The translations under genes were made by a program, and so were the position numbers. A stretch of 64,000 nucleotides of DNA from Kitasatospora sp. NBC_00458 (GTDB lineage: Bacteria; Actinomycetota; Actinomycetes; Streptomycetales; Streptomycetaceae): assembly GCF_036013975.1 (NCBI RefSeq), contig NZ_CP107904.1, positions 248,001 to 312,000 on the forward strand. The letters run 5' to 3'. Each line of letters starts with the position of its first letter. The stretch's first letter is position 1. The notes under the pieces were generated by a model. It saw only the letters and a list, made by a program, of their open reading frames with translations, did no database searches and was not told the origin of the DNA. Positions 1 to 7,700 of the stretch are shown here, piece after piece.

Positions 1-237
1 GTCGTCGACCGGCCGAAGAGCGGCATGCGGGTGCCGGTCCAGCAGTGGCTGCACGGGCCGCTGCGCGACCTCTCCGGCGACCTGCTGCTCGGCCGCGCCT
101 CCCGTGAGCGCGGCCTGGTCCGGCCCGACACCGTGCGCACCTGGATGCGGCGCGAGGGCACCCTGCTGCCGCGCCAGGGCGGCAAGCTCTGGCTGGTGCT
201 CACGCTCGAACTCTGGTTGCGCGCCTACGACCTGTGA
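1..237 (+). CDS. Asparagine synthase-like protein, C-terminal fragment
   Basis: The gene enters from the left edge in frame 1 and ends at TGA 235-237, so only about 78 C-terminal residues are visible. The segment starting RPKSGMRVPVQ followed by a helical stretch (GPLRDLSGDLL) and ending LTLELWLRAYDL matches the C-terminal end of the glutamine-hydrolysing asparagine synthase (AsnB) family, in which the synthetase domain amidates a carboxylate using ATP and ammonia from glutamine. The catalytic parts lie outside the window, so the exact substrate cannot be read; AsnB relatives also occur in secondary metabolism. An aldehyde dehydrogenase follows about 100 bp downstream on the same strand and may be co-transcribed. 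Confidence 0.72.
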   Translation, partial: VVDRPKSGMRVPVQQWLHGPLRDLSGDLLLGRASRERGLVRPDTVRTWMRREGTLLPRQGGKLWLVLTLELWLRAYDL

Positions 238-343
238 GGCCGTACGGCCTCCGAGGCCGGAGTCCCCGCCCGGGACCGCACCCCGTCCGCCCCGTCCGCC
301 CCGCAATCCCAGCTGCAGCTGCCCAGGCCCGGGAGGCCCGCCC

Positions 344-1687
344 ATGGAAGCGTCGACCGAACCGTCGATCCACCTGACCGACCCGCGCACCGGCCACACC
401 CGCGGCACCCTGGTGCCCGCCCGCGCCGGGCGGGTCGCCGAGACCGTCGCCCGGGCCCGGGCCGCCGCCCCCGGCTGGCGCGCGCTCACCCCGCGCGAGC
501 GCGAACGCCGCCTCGACGCCCTCGCCGACCTCGTCGAACGGCACCTGACCGAGTACACCGTGCTGGAACAGGCCGGCACCGGCAAGCCCGAGGCGGAGGC
601 GGCCGGCGAGATACACCAGGTCGCCGACCTGTTCCGGTTCTACGCGGGCGCGGCCCGGACCGGCAGCGCGCCCGCCGCCGGCCGCTACCTGCCCGGCCAC
701 GAGAGCTGGGTGCGGTGGGAGCCGATCGGCGTCGTCGCCGCCGTCGTCCCGTGGAACTACCCGCTGCTGATGGCCGCCTGGCGGTGCGCCCCGGCGCTCG
801 CCGCGGGCAACACCGTGGTCGTCAAACCCGCCGAGACCACCCCCGACTCGGCCGCCCTGCTCGCCGCCCACGCGGCCGAGGCCCTCGGTGAGGACGTGCT
901 CACGGCCCTGCCCGGCGACCGGGAGACCGGGCGCCTGCTGGTCACCGCCGACGTCGACCTGGTCGCCTTCACCGGCAGCGCCGCCGCCGGCGCCGACATC
1001 GCGGCCCGGGCCGGCCACCGGCGGGTCAGCCTGGAACTGGGCGGCAACAGCCCCGTCCTGGTCCTGCCCGACGCCCCCGCGCACACCTGGTCCGCCCTCG
1101 CCGACGCCTGCACCTACAACGCCGGCCAGAGCTGCGCCGCCCCCGCCCGCGTGATCACCCTGTCCGACGACTACGAGCACGTCCTCGCCTCGCTGACCGC
1201 CGCCTTCGCCGAGCGGCAGGCCGGCCGCGACTTCGGCCCGCTCAACAACCCCGACCAGGCGGCCCGCTACGACCGCATCCTGGCCGCCTCCGCCGCCAAG
1301 CGCTCGACCGCCGCGCCCGGCCGCACCGACGGCCTCTGGCGCCCGGCCCGCCTGCTCGCCGACCTCCCGGACGACGACCCCGCCGTGCTGGAGGAGGTCT
1401 TCGGCCCGCTGCTGACCGTCCAGCACGCCCCCACCGCCGAGGAGGCCCTGGCCCTCGCCAACGCCGTCCCGCAGGCGCTCGCCGCGAGCGTCTGGACCCG
1501 CGACCTGGCCACCGCCCTGGACCTCACCGCCCGTCTGGAGGCGGGCGAGGCGTGGATCAACTGCCACCTCGTCCAGACCGCCGAACTCCCCCACGGCGGA
1601 CGCGGCGCCTCCGGCCACGGCACCGACCTGTCCGTCCTCGCCCTCCAGGAGTACCAGCGCCCCAAGACGGTGACCGCCCGGCTCTGA
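344..1687 (+). CDS. Aldehyde dehydrogenase family protein (NAD(P)-dependent)
   Basis: A 447-residue protein that should oxidise an aldehyde to a carboxylate with NAD(P)+. Visible motifs are the N-terminal PWNYPL cofactor-pocket segment, FTGS near residue 209, the general-base Glu in SLELGG near 231 and the nucleophilic Cys in AGQSC near 263. I chose ATG 344 because GGGAGG lies 7 bp upstream; the longer open frame from 104 has no ribosome site and reads into low-complexity sequence. It is somewhat shorter than the usual 470-500 residues, mostly in the C-terminal half. Substrate is unknown. It sits downstream of the asparagine synthase-like gene on the same strand. Confidence 0.9.
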   Translation: MEASTEPSIHLTDPRTGHTRGTLVPARAGRVAETVARARAAAPGWRALTPRERERRLDALADLVERHLTEYTVLEQAGTGKPEAEAAGEIHQVADLFRFYAGAARTGSAPAAGRYLPGHESWVRWEPIGVVAAVVPWNYPLLMAAWRCAPALAAGNTVVVKPAETTPDSAALLAAHAAEALGEDVLTALPGDRETGRLLVTADVDLVAFTGSAAAGADIAARAGHRRVSLELGGNSPVLVLPDAPAHTWSALADACTYNAGQSCAAPARVITLSDDYEHVLASLTAAFAERQAGRDFGPLNNPDQAARYDRILAASAAKRSTAAPGRTDGLWRPARLLADLPDDDPAVLEEVFGPLLTVQHAPTAEEALALANAVPQALAASVWTRDLATALDLTARLEAGEAWINCHLVQTAELPHGGRGASGHGTDLSVLALQEYQRPKTVTARL

Positions 1688-1759
1688 GTACTTCGTGCAC
1701 GGGGTACCGAGTACCCGTGCTCTGACGGGGCGGCGCGGCGGCCGGGCAGGATCGCCGGT

Positions 1760-2095
1760 ATGACGAAGACGGTGGCCCGGTCGCGGGTCGAGTGGTGGCG
1801 TGCACCGATGGTGTCGACCCTGGTGACGGGGCTCTGCCTGCCGATCCTGCTCTTCCTCCGGGGGCTGGCCGAGATGGCCCTCGATCCGTGTCCGTCCGAG
1901 CCCGGGTCCTGCCCGGCGACCCGTCACGGCCTGGCGTTCGCGGACGGGTGCCTCACGGCCACGCTGGTGCTGCTGGTGGTCCAGTGGCCGGTCGCGTTCC
2001 TGCTGCGACCGGCCCGGGTCTGGGCCGCCCTGGCACCCGGGACCGCCCTGTTCCTCGGTGTGGTGACGGTCTTCGGCGTCCAGCCGGGGCAGTGA
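1760..2095 (+). CDS. Small hypothetical membrane protein
   Basis: A 111-residue protein with three hydrophobic segments (about residues 19-36, 62-80 and 86-105), consistent with an integral membrane protein. Between the first two segments is a short loop with three Cys (DPCPSEPGSC and DGC) that could form a disulfide outside the membrane. ATG 1760 is a plausible start although the ribosome site is weak. It ends 9 bp before the convergent propeller gene, so the two transcripts probably overlap at their 3' ends. I do not recognise the family. Confidence 0.6.
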   Translation: MTKTVARSRVEWWRAPMVSTLVTGLCLPILLFLRGLAEMALDPCPSEPGSCPATRHGLAFADGCLTATLVLLVVQWPVAFLLRPARVWAALAPGTALFLGVVTVFGVQPGQ

Positions 2096-2104
2096 GCGGA
2101 CGGG

Positions 2105-3790
2105 TCAGGCGAAGGAGCCCGGGCGGCCGAGGGCGACCAGGTGGTGGTCCTTGGTGCCGACGTAGATGCGGCCCTTGTCGGTGGCCGGGACGGAGAACTT
2201 GCTGACCGTGCCGAGCGGGAAGGAGCGGCGCAGCCTGAGGACCCCGTCGACCGGGACGGGGTCGTAGGCGCGCAGTTCGCCGCCCTCGCCGTACTGGCCG
2301 GTGCCGGACCAGATCACCCAGACCAGGGCCGACCCGGAGCGGGTGCCGTCCGAGGTGACGACGGGTGAGCCGGACATCTTCAGGAAGTCCTCGGCGCTGG
2401 TGCCGGCGCTGCTGAGCTTCGGGGTCCCGGCGGCGTCGACCGAGTACCGCAGGGCGCGCAGCTTGCCGAAGTTCTCGACGGTGTAGACGTAGCCGCCGTC
2501 GCCGCCCCAGACGGCCGGGTGGCCCCAGACGCCGCCGTGGGGGCCGGTGAGGCCGACCACCTTGTCCGTCCCGCCCGGTCCCTGGCCCATGCCGCCCAGG
2601 TCGTCGCGGTCGAGCAGGAAGATCCGGCCGTCCTTGCCGACCTGGACGAGCAGGCGAGGGTGGGCGGGGGTGCCGAAGGTGGACGGGAGGGCGACGGGCC
2701 CGCCGGAGCCCAGGTCGGTGTCCCGCTTGTCGAGGGTGGCGTTGTTGCTCGGGCTGAAGAAGTCCACCGGGGCGAAGCCGCCGTCCTCGTCGACGGCGAA
2801 GCGGATCACCGACTCGCCGAGGCCGCCGGGGGGCCGGTCGCCGGGGCCGGCGGCGGGTGAGGCGCCGGCCCCCTGGCCGTTGGCGGTGGTGAGGAAGAAC
2901 CGGCCGGGGCCGTCCGAGACGAGGCCGCTGCCGGCCATCCAGATCGAGGCGCGCTGGGTGTCGGAGCCGGCGACGGTGGAGAACAGGGTGAGTTTGCGGG
3001 TGCGGGTGTCGAGGCCGGCCAGGGTGCCGATGTAGTCGCCGATGCCGCAGAGGGAGCCGAAGCCGAAGTAGAGCCGGCCGTCGAGGAGCAGCAGTCCGGG
3101 GCGCTGGAGGGAGCGGTAGGCGTTGAACGGCTTGCCGGGGGCGTTGACCGGGTCGCCCTGGACGGTGACGGGCCAGCCGCTGCGCTCGGCGCCGGTCTGG
3201 GCGTCGACGGCGTGCACGTAGTAGTGCGGGTGCTTGTCGTCGGGGCCGTCGTCGACCTTGCTGGTGAGGTAGACGGTGCCGGTGGCGGGGTCGTACACGG
3301 GGGTGGAGGTGGTGCCGACGTTCGGGCCGGGGTCGGAGCAGCCGATGGCGGCGGAGGCCCAGGCCGGTCCCATCTGGCGGTGCCAGGTGATCTTCCCGGT
3401 GCCGGCGGCGATGCCGTAGACGTGGTTGGTCTCGGTGGCGACGACGACGGTCGGGCCGATGACGAGGGGCTGGGCGAAGACCTGTCCGTCCAGCGGGGTG
3501 GAGAAGCGGACGCCGAAGTCGGACTTGCCGACCTCCGCCGGGCTCAGCGCGGGTTCGTCGCGGTCCCAGGCGGTGCGGTCGTTGGAGAAGGAGATGGTGC
3601 CGACGTCGGCGCGGGCGGTGCCGGCGGCGGCGGGGGCGAGCAGGGCGAGGCCGGTGAGCACGGCGGCGGCGCGCGGCAGCCGGCGGGGGCGCGGACGGCG
3701 GCGCGCCGCGGGGCGCGGGAGGGTGGTCCCGTGCGGGAGGACGGTTCCGTCCGGAGCGGTGGTCCGGTGCGGGCGGGGGGCTCGGTTCAT
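2105..3790 (-). CDS. Secreted PQQ-type beta-propeller protein
   Basis: About 561 residues when started at ATG 3790. An arginine-rich N-terminus (ARRRPRPRRLPR) precedes a hydrophobic core and an Ala-rich cleavage-like site (GTARADVG), which reads as a secretion signal. The mature part contains repeated blade-like stretches such as VYGIAAGTGKITWHRQ, VHAVDAQTGAERSGW and IYVGTKDHHLVAL, typical of PQQ/BamB-like propeller repeats. Such domains in secreted proteins bind ligands or serve as enzyme scaffolds; no catalytic residues can be assigned. Upstream in-frame starts at 3799 and 3841 also lack a good ribosome site, so the start is uncertain. Confidence 0.75.
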   Translation of the reverse strand: MNRAPRPHRTTAPDGTVLPHGTTLPRPAARRRPRPRRLPRAAAVLTGLALLAPAAAGTARADVGTISFSNDRTAWDRDEPALSPAEVGKSDFGVRFSTPLDGQVFAQPLVIGPTVVVATETNHVYGIAAGTGKITWHRQMGPAWASAAIGCSDPGPNVGTTSTPVYDPATGTVYLTSKVDDGPDDKHPHYYVHAVDAQTGAERSGWPVTVQGDPVNAPGKPFNAYRSLQRPGLLLLDGRLYFGFGSLCGIGDYIGTLAGLDTRTRKLTLFSTVAGSDTQRASIWMAGSGLVSDGPGRFFLTTANGQGAGASPAAGPGDRPPGGLGESVIRFAVDEDGGFAPVDFFSPSNNATLDKRDTDLGSGGPVALPSTFGTPAHPRLLVQVGKDGRIFLLDRDDLGGMGQGPGGTDKVVGLTGPHGGVWGHPAVWGGDGGYVYTVENFGKLRALRYSVDAAGTPKLSSAGTSAEDFLKMSGSPVVTSDGTRSGSALVWVIWSGTGQYGEGGELRAYDPVPVDGVLRLRRSFPLGTVSKFSVPATDKGRIYVGTKDHHLVALGRPGSFA

Positions 3791-3935
3791 GGCGCCCATG
3801 GTTCGGGCGCGAGGGTGGGGCCACCAGCGGGGGTGGTCCACTCGGCGGTCGGCCGTTCGCCCGATTCACCGGACACGCCGGGCGCACTGCTCTATCGTCG
3901 TCGCGGCAGGTTTCCGAGTGACGGGTGGTGCGGTT

Positions 3936-4592
3936 GTGCGGTACGGGGTCATTGGTACCGGTGGGGTTGGCCGGACGATTGCGGACAAGCTGGTGGCTCT
4001 CGGCCACGAGGTGACGCTGGGTTCGCGGACCAAGGCGAACGAGGCCGCGCTGGCCTGGGCCGAGCAGGCCGGGCCGAACGGGCACAACGGCACCTTCGCG
4101 GAGGCCGCCGAGTTCGGCGAGCGGGTGGTGAACGCGACCGCCGGCACGGTGGCGCTGGAGGCCCTGCGGGCGGCGGGCGCGGAGCGGCTCGGCGGGAAGG
4201 TCCTGCTGGACCTCTCCAACCCGCTGGTGTTCTCCCCCGAGGGCGCGCTGACGCTGGACCCGGTGAACACCGACAGCGTCGGCGAGCGGATCCAGCGCGA
4301 GTTCCCGCAGGCCCGGGTGGTGAAGGCGCTCAACACGCTGACCGCTCCGCTGATGGTGGACCCGGCCCGGCTGCCGGGTGAGCACAACGTCTTCGTGGCC
4401 GGTGACGACGCGGCCGCCAAGGCCGAGGTCGTGGCGCTGCTGGGCGAGTTCGGCTGGCCGGCGGATTCGGTGATCGACCTGGGGGACATCTCGGGCGCCC
4501 GGGCGCTGGAGATGACGATGCCGTTCTGGATCCGGCTGATGCAGGCCTTCGGGACGACGGAGTTCAACTACTCCTTCAAGCGCGCGCAGTAG
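3936..4592 (+). CDS. Rossmann-fold NAD(P)/F420-dependent oxidoreductase
   Basis: A 218-residue protein opening with a dinucleotide-binding loop (GVIGTGGVG), then GSRTK, a motif often used to bind the NADP 2'-phosphate, and a DLSNPL stretch. This is the pattern of NADPH-dependent F420 reductase-like proteins and related short Rossmann oxidoreductases. I placed the start at GTG 3936 because the fold begins immediately after it; GTG 3918, with GCAGG 7 bp upstream, is a real alternative adding six residues. It converges on the NRPS operon, with a strong hairpin between them. A tailoring role in that pathway is possible but not shown. Confidence 0.8.
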   Translation: MRYGVIGTGGVGRTIADKLVALGHEVTLGSRTKANEAALAWAEQAGPNGHNGTFAEAAEFGERVVNATAGTVALEALRAAGAERLGGKVLLDLSNPLVFSPEGALTLDPVNTDSVGERIQREFPQARVVKALNTLTAPLMVDPARLPGEHNVFVAGDDAAAKAEVVALLGEFGWPADSVIDLGDISGARALEMTMPFWIRLMQAFGTTEFNYSFKRAQ

Positions 4593-4639
4593 CCGGAGCG
4601 CCGACGCAGCCGGAGCGCCGACACAGCCGGAGCGCCGAC
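4591..4639. repeat. Three tandem copies of a 17-bp unit
   Basis: AGCCGGAGCGCCGAC occurs at 4591-4605, 4608-4622 and 4625-4639 with 17-bp spacing, directly after the oxidoreductase stop codon and running into the terminator hairpin. Confidence 0.9.
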
Positions 4640-4683
4640 GCCCCCGCGCCCGCCCGTACAGGACGGGGGGCGCGGGGGCGTCG
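4636..4683. terminator. Bidirectional terminator between oxidoreductase and NRPS genes
   Basis: A perfect 16-bp stem (4636-4651 paired with 4668-4683) encloses a 16-nt loop. It lies between two convergent genes (ends at 4592 and 4734) and can serve both. There is no U-tract, as is usual for hairpin terminators in high-GC actinobacteria. Confidence 0.8.
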
Positions 4684-4733
4684 GTCGTCCGGCGGCCGGC
4701 GCCACCGGTCGGACGACCGGTCGACCGGTGCCG

Positions 4734-7700
4734 CTACCGGCCGGCCGTGGAGGCGGGGACCCGGTCGGCCGGGTCCGCCGGGTCGTCCTCGACCGGCTCG
4801 GGCGAGCCGGCCGGGCGCGGCACCCGGGCGCCGGCGGGCTGCCCGGCGCGGCCGCTGCGGGCCGCCTCGGCCAGGGCGAGCCGGCGGTCGGCCTCGGCCT
4901 GGATGGCGTCCTTGTCGCCGATCTCGGCGTCCGGCAGCGCGTCCGGGAGGAGGTCCTCCAGGAGCCGCAGCGGCCGGTAGGCCAGGCCCAGCAGGCCCCA
5001 CACCGTGAGCACCAGGCCGACCACGACGAGGAGCAGTCCGGCGCCGCGGCCCGGTCCGGTGCCGAGGACCAGGCCGACCGAGTCGGCGAGCGCCCCGCCG
5101 GGGCGCATCAGCGGCTCGAAGACGTGGTCGGACAGCGGACCCGCGGTGAGGAAGCCGAGCGGCATCATCGACATGGCGAGCATCTGGTTGGTGGCCAGGA
5201 CGCGGCCCTGGAGCTCCATCCCCACCTTGGTCTGGATCAGTGCCATCCAGTGCGAGTTCAGGATCATCATGGCGGCCCAGAGGACGAACAGTCCGCAGGC
5301 GGTGAGGGCGGCCTCGGGACGGCTGCCGGTCAGGACGGCGGCGACGCCGACCACCGAGGTGAAGCCGATCATGCCGAAGGTCCGCCGCCGCGTGCCGCCC
5401 CACAGGGCCATCACCAGGGCGCCGGTCATCGCGCCGAGGCCGCCGAGCGCGGTGATCACGCCGAGCTGCACGGCCGAACCGCTCGCCAGCACCATCGGGG
5501 TGATCAGCACGGTGGCGACGGCGAACAGGTAGTTGAACACCACGAAGAAGACCACCATGGCGACCAGGCTGTGCCGGCGCACGATGTACCGCCAGCCGGT
5601 GACCACCTCGCGGAGCAGCGGCTCCTCCTGCCGGTCGAACATCGCGTCCGGGAAGCGGACCAGCAGCAGGCAGGTGACGCCGGTGAGGAAGGTCGCCATG
5701 TCGAACAGCACGACGCCGTGCAGACCGATCAGCGAGACCAGCACGCCGCCGGCCAGGACGGCCATCATGTCGCCCGCGCCGGTGCCGAGCTGGGCGAGGC
5801 CGTTGGCCTGCCCCAGGTACCGTTTGGGCACCAGCTGGGTGATCGCGGCCAGGTAGGCCGGGCGTTGGAAGGCCGAGCAGACGGCCGCCACGCAGGCCAC
5901 CACGTAGATGTGCCAGACCTGGAGGAGGTCGGCCCAGAGCAGCGCGCCGAGGCCGAGCATGGCGGCGGCGGCCACCGTGTCGGTGACGATCATGATCCGG
6001 CGGCGGTCGACCCGGTCGGCGAGCGCCCCGGCGATCGGGAGCAGCAGGACCGCGGGCAGCACCGCGACCACCGAGATCATCGCGAAGTCGAAGGCGGAAC
6101 CGGTCTGCTGGTAGACCCAGACCCCGAGGGCGAAGGTGGAGAGGCTGGTGCCGATCATCGAGACGAACTGGCCGATCGCCACCTTGCCGAAGGTGGCCAG
6201 CTCCGCGCGGGCGGCCGGGCGCTTGGCGTCCGCCTGGCCGGCGACCGTGCCGGTGGCGGCGAACCCGACCAGCACCCGGGCGAGTTCCTCGGCCTGGTGC
6301 TTCAGGAAGTAGTGCCCGGCGCGCGGGATGACGGCGAGGTCGACGGTGCCGCCGAAGTGCTCCCACTCGGCGTACCGCTCCTGGTAGAGCAGGGTGGCGC
6401 GGTCCTTCTCGCCGACGACGCAGAGGATCGGCGCCGCGATCGGGGCCGGGCGGGCGTCGCCGTAGGCGCGGGTGTAGAAGTCCTCGGCCTGCCGGACGTC
6501 GTGGCGCAGCGCCCGGACCAGGAAGTCCTGTTCGGCCTGGTCGTAGACGTCGGTGAAGCCGCCCATGGCGCGCAGGTAGTCGAGGTAGGAGCGGTTGGAG
6601 AGCATTCGGTCGCCGGGGAGCCTGCGGGCCATCCACTCGGCGAACCGGCCGGGCAGCCGTGCGGCGGGGAAGGTGCCGCCGAGGGCGACGCCGCGCAGGT
6701 CGGCGCCGGCCGCCTCCAGGCGGGAGCCGAGCGCGGTGGCGAGCGCGCCGCCGAGGCAGTGGCCGTAGAGCAGCACCGGCCCGTCGATCAGCTCGCGGAT
6801 CTGCGCGGTCAGGGTGTCGGCCAGCGCGTCGAGTTCGGCGAGTTCGTCGTCGGGGCGGCTCGGGTCGTGGCCGGGCAGCTCGACGGCGTAGAGCCGGTGG
6901 TCGTCGGGCAGGGCGTCGGCGAGCGGCTGGAAGGTGATCGGGCTGCCGCCGCCGTACGGGACGCACACGACGTTGACCGCCGCGGGCCGGTTCCCGCGGG
7001 TGAGCTTGTGGACCAGGGTGCGCGGGCCCTCGTCGGCGGTGCCGCCGGCCCGGGCGTCGAGCAGTGCGGCGAGTTCGCGGACGGTGGGGTGCTGGAACAG
7101 GTCGATGACCGAGAGGCCGCGGCCGATCAGCCGGACGGCGTGCACGGCGGAGAAGGAGTCGCCGCCGAGGGCGAAGAAGTCGTCGGCGGCGCCGATCTCC
7201 TCGGCGGCCAGCACCTGTCGGTAGGCGGCGGCCACCGCGTGCTCGGTCTCGGTGGCGGGTGCGCCGCCGCCCGCCGAGACGGGCTGGGCGGCGACCGGCT
7301 CGGGCAGGGCGGCCCGGTCGACCTTGCCGTTGGCGTTCAGCGGCAGGGCGTCCAGGACGACCAGCACGGCGGGCACCATGTAGTCGGGCAGCCGGGTGCG
7401 CAGCGCGGCGCGCAGCGCGCCCGGGTCGGGGGCGTCGGCCGGGTCGGCGGGGACGAGGTAGCCCGCCAGGGTGCGGGCGGCGCCCTCGCCGCGGGTGACC
7501 ACGACGGCCTCCCGCACCTCGGGACGGGCCGTCAGCTCGGCCTCCACCTCGCCGGTCTCGACCCGGAAGCCGCGGATCTTGACCTGGTGGTCGATCCGGC
7601 CGAGGAACTCGACGGCCCCGTCGGGGCGACGCCGGACCAGGTCGCCGGTGCGGTAGCAGCGGCGGCCGTTCACCTCGGTGAAGCGTTCGGCGGTGAGGTC

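Noticed and set aside
4591..4639. Short regularly spaced repeats, possible CRISPR
   Set aside because: 17-bp period with 2-bp gaps has no spacers; it is a simple tandem repeat.
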